NCBI GenBank assembly: GCA_019916065.1
Contig: CM034239.1
Location: forward strand, 43,602,663-43,666,662
Reading direction: 5' to 3'
DNA length: 64,000 nucleotides
Origin: Vitellaria paradoxa
Lineage: Eukaryota; Streptophyta; Magnoliopsida; Ericales; Sapotaceae
Shown here piece after piece: positions 23,557-34,568 of this stretch (positions are counted from its first letter, which is position 1; each line of letters begins with the position of its first letter). The notes beneath the pieces were generated by a model. The model saw only the letters and a list, made by a program, of their open reading frames with translations, searched no databases and was not told the origin of the DNA. The position numbers and the translations under genes were made by a program.

Positions 23557-24216
23557 CTACGTTTGGAACATAAATTTGTGGAGGGAAAGGAGGAAATTAA
23601 AAAAAAAAATTGTAGAAATATAAAATGAAGTGAAAGTCAAATTTATTTTTACTTTTTTATAGAGTTCAAAAAATAAGATTAAAATGAATAGATATTTATC
23701 AACAAAATCTTGGTTAAGCATACCAAAGTTACACAAATTATAAATTCTATTTGGCTGGCGTTTGGAGCTTCAAAAAATCCAAAAAATCCAAAAGCTGACA
23801 CGGTCTGCCGCTGACACATCTGTCAAAAAATTTGGAATGCCGTTGGAACGGACCAAAAATGGTGCGTTCCAACGGATTTTGCCAAAATTCAAAAAAAGTG
23901 ATCTGACACGTGTACAAAAAAATACACAAAACTCCAAATTTTTCAAAATCTTCCACTAAAATTTTGACACGTACAAAAAAATACACAAACTCCAAAATTT
24001 TTCAAAATCTTCTACTAAAATTTTGACACGTGTCACTTTATATACTTTTTAACAATTTTATATCAAATCAAATAAAACATTCAACAATTATTACACAATA
24101 ATTTCAAAATACACTTTTGAAAATTTTTAGAAATTTTTGGATTTGGTTGGGACTCCAAACACACCCTTTCTCTTCATTTTTTTCTTTTTCTTCTCAATTT
24201 TATATTCCAAACATAG
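23557..24216. mobile_element. MITE family C, interrupted
   Basis: The left end gctacgtttggaacataaa and the complement of the right end, gctatgtttggaatataaa, form a ~19-bp inverted repeat. The same ends are found uninterrupted at 43,913-44,166. Here the element is split by another element at 23,753-24,166. Confidence 0.6.
23753..24166. mobile_element. MITE family D, nested in family C
   Basis: The ends are ggctggcgtttggagc and the complement of gggtgtgtttggagtcc. The interior has a direct duplication: gacacgtgtacaaaaaaata (about 23,904) and gacacgtacaaaaaaataca (about 23,964), each followed by ttcaaaatcttc and actaaaatttt. A diverged relative lies at about 27,040-27,240. The short ORFs on both strands here are chance. 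Confidence 0.6.
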
Positions 24217-24219
24217 CAT

Positions 24220-24941
24220 TAAGATTGAGAAGAAAGAAAATTCAAATAATACATTTGTGCTTTCTCATTTGCATACTTTTGCAACTGTATCCCTAATTCA
24301 GTTTGATTTTGAAAGAATACATCTCTCTTTTCCCTTGAAATGTTGTGAAAATTCAACACTGTTGCAAGATCTTTGAAATTTAAGGATATTATTAATTTTT
24401 GAAAATCCCCCCCCCCCGGGACCATTAGTCGCCAATAGCTTTCGGGCCTAATGCCGGCAAATTTCAACCACTAACGTTGGAAATTTATAAATAGTTACAA
24501 GGTCAATCTGTTGAGAAATAGAATTTAAGATCAACTTATGCACATGGGACTGTGTTTGTCCGTCCCCATCAAGGCTTTATCATATGCATGTATTAATTAA
24601 CAAACACCCTCATCTTAGGTAACCAAATACGACAAGTCTTTCCTAAGAACAAATTAAAGTAAAACAAAACACCTTCATGAATATCATAGAATCTCAAACG
24701 TTGAACAATTCGCTCCATTATTCTACCAAACCACTCTGAAAAGTTCAACTCGATCGCCTGCCGATGACCGCAGTCGATAGAGTAATTCATCTAATTAATT
24801 ATTGGCGTGTACATTTGTATACTAATTATGAGAAAAAACAAAAAGATAATAAAATCAAAATCATATACAGTACAAAGCAAAATTAATAGTGGGGGAGAGA
24901 TTGAGAACTTAACTATAGGAGTAAATTATATATGAAGAAAT
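24220..24941. other. 3' flank of the RING gene
   Basis: It includes a run of C (24,407-24,417) and no supported gene. The final part should be the 3' UTR of the minus-strand RING gene ending at 24,942. Confidence 0.5.
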
Positions 24942-25653
24942 TCATTGTCTCTCAGGATCTTCAAGCCCATCTTCTTGTCCACAGGATTGAATTCTTGGTG
25001 ACGATCTCTCTCTACTAAGCATCCTCCGAAAAGAACTTAATCGCGAGCTCGATTCGTTGACTTTGGCAATGGGTTGAGACGCGCCGTCTGATGTACCTTC
25101 CGCGTTCGTGACGATTGTAGAGTTGACGCGTTCGAGAGGCGGAGCCGTGGGCGGAGAACCGCCACCACCGGCTGCCACCGGCTCCTGGGGTTCCTCCAGC
25201 GAGAGCCGCGGCTGAGCCTCCGTCCGGCAAATGGGACAAGTTGACTGTGAACTAAGCCATTTATCGATGCACTCTGCGTGGAAAGTGTGCTTACAATTTG
25301 GTAAAAGCCTAGCCATTTCATCGTCCTCTAAGATGCTCAAACAAACCGCGCACTCTACGTCATCATGGGTGGCGGTGTTAGTTTTTTTGTAGACGAAAAT
25401 AGGAAGAGAGGCGATGACCGCCGGATCGAGCCCGGTCTTGGGTGGCTCGGTTTCGCCGTGAGCCTGAGAGACTGCCAGACGCGCCGCATGGCGGCCCTCC
25501 GGCGGGCCTGGCGACGGAGGATACACCTCGCGTATATGTGGAGAATGGTGACGATTACGACCACGACTGATAAGGAGATGATTGCCGTGAGCATGATCTT
25601 GCTGTTGAGATCATACTGGTCTCTCCTGGAGGTGGCTCAGGCTTCTCGGGCAT
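24942..25653 (-). CDS. ATL-type RING-H2 E3 ubiquitin ligase; two frame breaks
   Basis: ATL proteins are membrane-anchored E3 ligases, often in defence or hormone responses. The ATG ending at 25,653 begins MPEKPEPPPGETSM. A one-base shift near 25,605 gives MLTAIISLSVVVVIVTILHI, a transmembrane helix, followed by the basic RRQARRRAAMR. A second one-base shift near 25,490-25,500 gives the GLD motif (KTGLDPAVIASLP) and the RING-H2 finger C-x2-C-x15-C-x-H-x2-H-x2-C-x10-C-x2-C, with Pro before the third Cys (LPNC) and IDKW. All eight zinc ligands are present. A Ser/Arg-rich tail runs to the stop at 24,942. The order of TM, basic patch, GLD and RING is exactly that of ATLs, which are normally single-exon, so introns do not explain the breaks. 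Consensus indels or recent pseudogenisation are the alternatives. Confidence 0.82.
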
Positions 25654-27765
25654 GGTTGGTGGAAAAGGGTGGAAAAGAAGCTAGAACTCTTTGATCTACA
25701 AATGGGGTTTCCAAGATTTCTAGTTGTTTTTTTGGTAACTTGGTTTTATATTTATCGTGGGTGTGAATATTGGGAAATACGTGGGCTCGGAGAAGAAATT
25801 AAAGGAAGAACCAAACCAACGACGATGACTCTAAGTTTTTCCAGAGTTTGACGGTTGAATGTTGACTTCTCTCCAACAAATTTACATTTTAATTATGTAT
25901 ATATATATATTTTTAATCTTTGTTGGTTCTGTTAATTCATTTTAGAGGGTTCGGTTGCAAAGTTGCTAACTCCATAATTCATTTTAAACCCACACAAATA
26001 GATGGATAGGTGAGATAGCACAATCCCTCCCAAGTATCTCCTTCACGTTAAAGTGAAATTTTTCTTTCTTTTCGGACGGGAGAGGGAAGAAACGCTAATT
26101 CCCCTCATATATATATATATATATATACGTATGTGAATGTATGTAATATTAGGGGAAAAAAACTTATTTTTTTAGAATGTTATGGATGTTCCTTGGACTC
26201 AATTTAATTATTAATTAGCAATTAATTGAATGCTCTCAATAAAAAAAATTAAAGCATTAAATAGATAGACAATTTTAATGTGAAAAATTTTTAAGAAAAA
26301 TTTATAAGAATGAACTCAAAAAAGATTGATGAAGCAATTCAACATATGATTTAATAAAGCGAAAAATCTTACCAAACTTGACATGCCGCGAATTCTCTTG
26401 AAAGATAGGACAATTATCCACTGTGTGAATAATTGTACAAGGTTTTACAATTAATTATATGGAATTCAACAATCCTAATGGATCAAATCGTCTTATCAAA
26501 TCACCTGTGAAGGCAGCGATAGTCATAATTAATCCTCGCTAAATCATCAAACTCTTCAACCCAGAATCATATGAAGATGAATATCAAATCACTTGAACAA
26601 TTCTTAATTTACCAGAGCGGTATAAATCGCGTTTTATTCTGATATATTTTTTCATGTATTTTAGAATACTCTATAAATCTTAAATTTTGAAAAAAAAAAA
26701 ATTACATATGTATAGTTTCAAAAAGTGCCAAAATCCTAAATATATAGATCCCAAATTTGAGCAAAGTTCTAAATATATAATCTCAAAGATTCTATATATA
26801 AGGTCTAAGAGAATCCCAATCAAACATTGGTTAAAAGTTCCTCAAAATAAGAACTCTTTCCGTTTGAATCTTCAAAGAACTTTAAAAAACTCCAAAAGAT
26901 AGAAAAAAATTTAAAAGTTCTAATTTTTTTAAACTTTAAAAAATTTCAACTTCTTCACAAAATTTGTAAAAATTCGTTGAAACAAACTATTATAGTGAAT
27001 TTGAGGATTTCGACAAATTTTTTAAAAAGTTAGACTGACATTTGTATTAAAAATTTTCAAGATTTTTTTACTAAAATTTTGTCACATGTCATTTTTATAT
27101 AAATTTTAACAACTTTATATCAAATCAAATACAAATATTTAACTATAATTTCAAAACAATTTTTTATATTCCAAATTCCAAAAAATTTGACTCTCGTTAA
27201 CTTTTAAATTTTTTTTCACAGTCCAAACGGCATTGCGCAATTTCTAACATAACAAAGGTCTCCAAACGGCATTGCACAATTTCTAACATAACATTCGTTT
27301 GTTTTGTGAGACATCCCGATCAAGCACAACATACTTTGTTGTTTTCACTAGATCTTAATCAATTTGAAGATCTAATACAATTCAACAGGATATTCAAGAC
27401 CAAAATAATTCAAAACTCTTGATTGGCTCACAAATCCAATCCTAATTAGCTTCTATCACAAATAATCATAATTCAATTACAATCAGGCTTTGTAAAATGA
27501 AATTCATTCTTAATTTAACCTATTTTCATGTTCAATATTAGAAAATTAATTTAGAATATTTCCTAAGAATGACTTTCTTAGGTTATGTGAGAAAAAATAT
27601 CCCATAATTTAAGTAATGGAATAATCATTCTTCTCCATTTCAATTAAAATTTGATTAAAAAAAAAGTAACTATTTTGCAATCAAAAATTTTTCTTGATCA
27701 CCCTCTTAGATAGTAAAGTAAACATTTCACCTCTGAATGGATTTTCAATCTACATCTAAACTTAG
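25654..27765. other. intergenic DNA, no gene seen
   Basis: This includes the RING gene promoter side and TA microsatellites (25,896-25,911 and 26,107-26,128). Sequence at 27,040-27,240 is related to MITE family D, and a ~39-bp unit beginning tccaaacggcattgc is duplicated at about 27,223 and 27,262. There is no coding signal. Confidence 0.5.
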
Positions 27766-27769
27766 GTTG

Positions 27770-28335
27770 TTCAATGATTGGTTTACCCTGGGTCCATTTT
27801 TTTGTACAAATTCATACTTTAGCTATTCCAAATGGCTAAACAATGTTTATTGACATACTTTTTAATAACTAAATAAATTTTGATCCAATTCAAACTTGAA
27901 TCATAAAATGACAATTTTATCATTGGGTCTATTTTTTTACTCAATTTTGTAATTTGAGCTTTCCAAAATGCTAACAAATATTCATTAACATATTTGTTAA
28001 TAGCTATGAAAATTTTGGCCCAATTTGAAATCAAATCATAAATTGATGATTTTACTCTTGGGCTTTTTTTTTTTTTTTTTTTTTTTTTTGTCTAGATCTA
28101 CATTCTAGGCTATCAAAAAGGCTAATAAATATTCATTGACATTTTTCTTAATAGTAAACTAAATTTCAACACGATTTGAATTTAGATCGTAAATTAACCA
28201 TTTTGTCTCTGGACTCATTTTTTTCCTAAATTTGTAATTAGAAAATATTTATTGACATAACTTGATTTGATTTTAAACTGTAAAATGAATATTTTATTCC
28301 AGGGCCCCCTTTTTTTGGCTCAGATTGGCATTCTA
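27770..28335. repeat. degenerate ~135-bp tandem repeat array 2
   Basis: Blocks of the form aaatgaNNattttaNN followed by a gggct-ttttt stretch, tttgta-ttNgagct-tc-aaaatggctaa and atattcattgacat recur at about 27,906, 28,040, 28,193 and 28,283. The family is shared with 9430-10,115. A T run (28,069-28,089) interrupts the array. Confidence 0.6.
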
Positions 28336-29541
28336 AGAAATAAAACTTATTTTTATTGTTTTAAAAATTAATATTAATAATTTTTATTATATTTTATTTT
28401 ATTTCATTATATTAAAAATATGTAACAAATTATAAAAATTTAAATGTTTACTCCATTTTTACAATTTTTATGTTGGTAGTCAAACAAAGAAATGAAAACA
28501 ATTCTATTCTTGCCTCTCATTTTACTTCATTCTCTCGTGCAAAAACATGGTGTTAGGACTTCGTAGCACGATTAACAACAAATGTGCGTAAAATTCTTAC
28601 CCGCGCATATATTTTGTGAGAAAGGAACAAAGTAACCACAAATTCTGCATATGAGATAAAACTCAAATTTGATTTCATACTAATTAATGAAAGAATGCAC
28701 AATTTTACCAAATTAGCTCGTGTGCAGGGATAAAAATTACAACTGCCCGTAGTCACCATGCCAACCGAATGAACCCAAAATAAGTCTAAAAAAGAAAGGA
28801 AAGTTAGATAAACTGACCAGAGAGAGTTTTCAACCAAGAATTTTCCGATAACAAAGTCAGAAAAAAGTCAAGAGAGTGACAAATAAAATGCAAGCATTCA
28901 GTTGACAATAATAAGTATATCTAAATTTTGGTGCTATGTGTTGTATTTATAATAAGATAAAGTGAATAATAATTACCAAAATAATTAGAAAAGCAATAAT
29001 TTCCCCTCTCTTATACATATATTTTGTATATATAACGGTTTACTTTATATTAAATGCTTATCATTCAGTATTTAATGCGTGTGGGAGGAATCAGAATAAT
29101 AGATGAGATGTGGCCCTAAAGAATGTCTTAACGTCAAATCTGTCTACCACTTATAAGGTAAGGTAAAAAATTAACTGAGTTCACAAAATAATAATAAATG
29201 AATCGAATTTATTACTAAATAGTATTTATGATTAAGATTAAACTAACATTTATACTTTCTGTTGTGAGACTCAATTATTGTGGTCACTGAATGCAACCAA
29301 TGTCGAACATCTGTTGCTCGGCACATATATGTTCAAGATGAGGAACGTGTTCTTAGTATTTTTTATACCAACAGCTTGGTGAATGTTTTTGACTCAATTA
29401 CTTTTGATTTGATTTTGTTGTTACAAATCATATCGAAATATAAATTGGTAAGTTTTAATATATAATCTAAACTCATTAATTGCAGAATTGGACATTATTA
29501 TCAAAGGAAAAGGTAAAACGTTTATCTAGCTACTTCACTTA
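28336..29541. other. intergenic DNA, no gene seen
   Basis: This is AT-rich. A minus-strand frame at 28,553-28,837 has no recognisable domain or splice context. Nothing is supported as a gene. Confidence 0.5.
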
Positions 29542-29550
29542 AATACAAGA

Positions 29551-30740
29551 GCAAATTATACTTACAGCCCTTCAACTATAACTTAGTATCACTTAACCCA
29601 TCTCATCAAAAAAATTCAACACTTACACTTCTTTAACTATGAAAAGAATTGACAAGATTAACATCGTTAATCAAGATGATGAAAAAACATTGTTAGTCTC
29701 ACTTAATTAGCAGATCATGGTTTTTCTTGCTCGTGTACATATTTTTAATTTTTAACTCGCATTTCAATATAAAATATTTTAATTTTTTAACATACAAGGT
29801 GAGATTAATAAAATTATTTTGTACTACACCTAATCAGAGTAGATCAAATAATTTTACCTACTCTCATTTTAGTCCAAAATCTTTTGAGATTTTAATTTTT
29901 GACCCTACTCTTTTTTTTTTTTTTTTTGGGAGGGTAAGTTTTGGCCTTATTCTTATTTTAGGATAAGATTGTCAATTTTCCCGTCCCATTGTTATTCGTA
30001 AAACGAGATGAGCCCCAAGCAAGATACTAGTCATAGAGCAGCACAAGAATAAAAGAAGAGAATTACTTAGGGAAGACGAGATGGCGAGGAGCCCTACCAT
30101 GTTGCCATCTCTATGTTAAATCAAGAAATACTCTGTGCCTACCATGTTGCCATCTCTATTTTAAATCAAGAAATACTCTGTGCTCCTTTAGGTCTATTTC
30201 TCTTCACTTTATTATTTTTAAAAGGTTCAAAATTTGTGAATTTGTTTTTTAATTTTTGTTCTGTATCGTGTTTTGAATTTTAAGTTTATTGAGAAAAAAA
30301 ATTTAAAATAAAGATAAATTAAAAAAATAAATATAATTCATTTTTTTGTTAAATTATAAAGATGAGAAAAAAATTAAATCAACATTTTACAACAATTATT
30401 TTAATTTATTATTTTATTAAAAAATGAACATGTATAGATAATTTTACAAATTTCATTATATATATATATATATATAATATGATAAATTAGATGTACCTCG
30501 TCTGAACATTTGACTAAGTTTAGGTAAACTAATCATTTAAACATTGCAATGACATCTCTAATTTTGGTTAATTTTCTGTTAATTAAGTGAGGTTAAAAAT
30601 ATTTTTTTTATTATTTTGACTAACAGTGTTAACCTTATCATTCTTTTTTATAATTGAGGAGGTGTAAGTGTTACTTTTTTAGATGAGAATGTCAAGTGAT
30701 ATTGAGTTATAATTGAAGGGATGCAATTGTAAATTACCCT
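29551..30740. mobile_element. non-autonomous Mutator-like element (1.19 kb)
   Basis: Terminal inverted repeats of about 165 bp lie at 29,551-29,713 and 30,576-30,740. Matching blocks include cccttcaactataactta / cccttcaattataactca, tatcactt, aacacttaca, aggttaacac / agattaacat and cacttaattag. Flanking 9-mers aatacaaga (29,542-29,550) and aatacagta (30,741-30,749) match at 7 of 9, the target size of Mutator elements. The interior has no transposase; it holds a 45-bp tandem duplication and AT-rich filler. Long arms with non-coding filler fit a TIR-MULE. Confidence 0.65.
30093..30182 (+). repeat. 45-bp tandem duplication
   Basis: 30,093-30,137 and 30,138-30,182 are identical except for one base (ctatgttaaa against ctattttaaa). 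It lies inside the Mutator-like element. Confidence 0.85.
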
Positions 30741-30749
30741 AATACAGTA

Positions 30750-33700
30750 GCAACTTGACTTGAAACCAATCCAATTGGAGGAATTTCCCTAGCTTGCTCC
30801 ATATAAGAGGGTGAAAACGCACCATCTTGGGGGCATTAACATTCAAAGTTTCAAAACTTGTTTATTTTGGAACTCATAGGCTATTTCTTTGCTCAGAAAA
30901 AATTGAGATAAAAATATAATTCTCTAAATTAACACAGTAACTAATAGAATCGGAGAACCTCTGGACCGTGACATATTTTCCCCTTTCTTCTTCTACCATT
31001 TTGGCTAGCATGACTGAGATTCAGGGAGAAAAATAATAATACAAAAATTATTAAGATTAAGTACAAAGTCTCTTCGGACAAGCTGAGTTTGTAATTACGG
31101 AAACAAGGTGAAATTCTCTCTCCTTCGGTTAGTCACGGTTCTGGAATCTTGACTTATTTGTTTATGGAGCCTGTGCATGTGCTGGTTTCCAAAACTCTGG
31201 TTAGCAAACAATTTGTTTTTGTTTTTTTGCCCTTTTTTTTGAGGTTATATATATATATATATATATATTCTAGATGGATTTTAAGCAGCTACAGACTTCA
31301 TGATTTGCCCTACTTTCCTGAACCTAAATGAGAAAATATTTTAAAAATTGTTGAAAGAATCACTTGGAACTATATACAAAGATACCTTTTTAATTGTCTA
31401 TTTGTCTCATAATATATAGAGATGAAAATATAGAACTAAGGCTGCCTTTGTTTTAAAGTAATTTAAGAAAATACATTTATAAAGGTTTTTTAAAAAATAT
31501 CTTACTCATAATATGTGTATATATATATTTTAAATATTTACATTGAAACAAATGAATCTAAATCGCAAATTATATTTGATCACTAACATTGATAATGCCC
31601 TTTAAGAATGCCATGACTTGTATATATATCTGAGCTCTTTAAATTCAAAAAACATAATAAATGTATTTTTTTTTAAATATTTTCACATCGAAACTAATTA
31701 ATCAACCCTTGAATAATAAAAGGTTGTACTTGACCAGTATACAGCAGTCAAAATGTCCCCCACAAATGCTATGACTTGGAATATTTGAGCTCTTTAGCCT
31801 CCACAAAATGCAATGACTTGGAATATTTGAGCTCTTTAAGAGATTGGTTTTTCTTTAAGATGGCTCAAGAATCTGGCGATGCTTTGGAAAAATTTTGTGG
31901 TGGGAAAGTCCTTTCACGTGGGAATGCTATAAGCTTTCTTAAATTCTTCTAGAATATTTTTATTTTTGAAAATATAAAAAAAAAATTACAAATGATTGAG
32001 ATAATTCAAAAACCTTTTTTAAAAACTTAAATCATAAAAACTCTATTTTAATCATTTTTTAATCTTTTTTTAAAAAATATATGTCAAAAAAGTTACTGAA
32101 CAAAAAAAAAAGAAAAATTAATTTTTGTTAAAACAAAACAAAACAAATACAACAAAAAAAAATTAGCAGAATGAGAGCAAGTCAGTGCTTTCCTTCTGGG
32201 CAAAGAGAAAAGCCACCACCGACTGCAACTCAAGTTATAGAGAGATAAAATCACCCTCTCTTCCGGGGTACAGGCCTCTGTTAGCTATTATCTAATATTG
32301 TACAAATAATATAGAAGTAACCACATATATACACCATTCCAAAGCATCAAGTTTATGTTTTCATCATTGCTTGTCACCAAAAGTAATTACTCAAGTCACT
32401 CATTTGAAAAAGAAAAAAAAAAAAAAAACTCTCAAGTCATCCAACTAAAATTCAAGAGTCTCTCTCTCTCTCATTAAAAATTTCAAATTCCACAACAGTT
32501 CATTTGGTTTTACTATTTAATTTCTTCGTCGTCTTGCTTATATTCAACGAACAAGAATTTTAAATTATTTTCCTTCTTCCTTATAGAGTAATATTCTCAA
32601 AAAAATTTGATTTTAATTACTTAAACATTAGTGACGCATGTTTTAAGATCATATGCGGGTGAAGGATCACATCACCATTCATTTATGTAATTTTTTTTTT
32701 TGGTCTGCCTCTTTCTAGAAAACTTCCAAGCTAATCTAACACGGTGAATGGACGGTATACATATATATTGCAATAATTTATACATAGTACAAACAATTTT
32801 CAACTCAACCACGTATATATCCATTGACTAACAAAATTAGAAGCATATTGATGTACCCTGTCCCCTTTTAACTTTTTAGGGGAAATTGTCTCTAGTTTAT
32901 GCTTAGTGGTGTGAAAGGTACTTAGGATCCGTTTGTCAGGGCGAAAAGGAAGGAAAAGCAGCAAAAAAATGTGGTTTTGGAAATTTTTTGACGTTTGGCG
33001 CATAATCACTAAATCACATTTTTTAGAGATAAATAGTAAAACTTTTTAACTTTTGGGTCAACTTTTTGGAAAGATAATCCATTCAAACGGTTTTTTTAGT
33101 TCCGTCGGAACAATTTTGCTTCAGAATTTATTGAAAGTGGTCAAAAAATTTTGAGATTTGTAAAAAAGTTATTGGAATTTGTGAAATGTAACTGGGGTTT
33201 GTAAAAAATTTATTGGGATTTGTAAAATTTGTTGGAATATGTAGATATATATAAATTTATAGAAATTTCATTAAATACGAGGAGTGTAAAATGTGTTAGA
33301 GAAATTTAGAGATTTTCAGTATTTTTCACCTTTTTTGAAATGCCAAATATGCCCTTAATATAGGGGACAACAATATTTGCATGCTTGTGGGTATAATCCT
33401 TATATCATGTTTGGGAGTTTGGTGTAAAAATATTGGCATGAGGGTAAGAAATCCCTTGTAGCATGTTTGGGAGAGGGTTTGATGTAGGCCTGCAAGATGC
33501 TTCCAATTACACCTTAGCTATTGCCCTTGTTCTTCATTGCTTGGTTATTTTCTGTGCTTCTTGTAATTACAATCCCACTTCATTTTACTTGTTCATTTAG
33601 ATAATTTGCTCTATTGCTTGATTGTTTTTTTAGAGGTACCCTAATTAAATTCCTTAGTTTTGGTGTGAGATTAAAAAGGAACGAATGCTACTTCTCTAAA

Positions 33701-34268
33701 ATTTTACTCTTTTTAATTATGTCAAATATATTTTATGAAAATTTAATTAAACTGATTAATGTTTTTCCGTTTAAGAGATTAAATGTTAATTTTCCAAACA
33801 GAAGAGTAAAAATAGTAAAAAATTAACAATTAAAAATTATGCGTTTTCAAAAAAAAAAAAAAAAAGTACTTTCTCAATATTTATTCCTGAATTTTTAACT
33901 ATGGACCAAACGCACCTTTAATTCGGTTTGACTTCATTCCCTCACTGGGAAAAAAATATGCAATTATAGGAGAAGTGGCCAAACTTTGATATGTGTGTGT
34001 GTGTATATATATAATAATTCCATCACAAACAAGCTTAAAGATACTTCAAACTCATCTGTATTAGAAGTCGATACTTTGGCAAAGTTACAAAAATATGTAC
34101 AAGTAACAAATTTACTTTGCATTAAATTACTTAAAATTTAATTTATCTTCTCTAAAAGTTTTAAAATAATTGGATTAAAAATTAAAAAAAACTTGTGAAC
34201 CTTTGCAAACGTTAAGAATAGTCTATTTTTGTCAACCAAAGTAACGTGAAAGATTGGGAAACGTTGTG
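30750..34268. other. intergenic DNA, no gene seen
   Basis: It contains TA microsatellites (31,247-31,269), A/T homopolymers, a CT run (32,460-32,472) and, from 32,930 to 33,355, a stretch bounded by ggatccgtttgtcaggg and aatatgcccttaat that may be an eroded MITE. No domain-bearing frame was found. Confidence 0.5.
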
Positions 34269-34291
34269 CGGTTTTCTCGTTGTTTTCTTCT

Positions 34292-34545
34292 GGGGTTGGG
34301 GAGAAACCCGCAGCCGCTACCTATGGGTGCGCACTGGATGAAACCCACCCCGTATCCCTACCCGGCAAAGAACCACGAGGAGGTAAACCAATCTAGGCAA
34401 GCCCTGGCTGACCGGCTCAACCGAGAAAATTGTTAGATGGCCCTCCACAATTAGAGAAATGACTGCTTTCAAGAGGAGTCGAACCCAGAACCTATTGGTC
34501 CCAGACTTTTTAGCCCGCCATCCGAACCAACTCGACTACTCCTTT
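34292..34545 (-). mobile_element. tRNA-derived SINE with target duplications
   Basis: On the minus strand the element starts gaaaggagtagtcgagttgg (box A tagtcgagttgg), has box B ggttcgactcc at 34,477-34,487, and ends in a block containing cagtgcgcacccataggtag and cggctgcgggtttctcccc. From memory this resembles the 3' 'Angio-domain' described for plant SINEs. It is flanked by similar 23-mers, 34,269-34,291 and 34,546-34,568 (about 20 of 23 matching, core gttttcttct). The Pol III promoter elements lie on the minus strand. The plus-strand ORF over it is chance. Confidence 0.75.
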
Positions 34546-34568
34546 CGGGTTTCTCTTCGTTTTCTTCT

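Noticed and set aside
24137..24467. Opposing ORFs at 24.1-24.5 kb
   Set aside because: They span MITE ends and a poly-C run and have no domain content.
34254..34436. Plus-strand 60-residue ORF rich in Pro and Arg
   Set aside because: It lies across the SINE on the opposite strand from its promoter. GC-rich SINE sequence opens frames by chance.
34470..34545. A functional tRNA gene
   Set aside because: Box A and B are present, but there is no acceptor stem pairing or cloverleaf, and the sequence continues as a SINE with target duplications.
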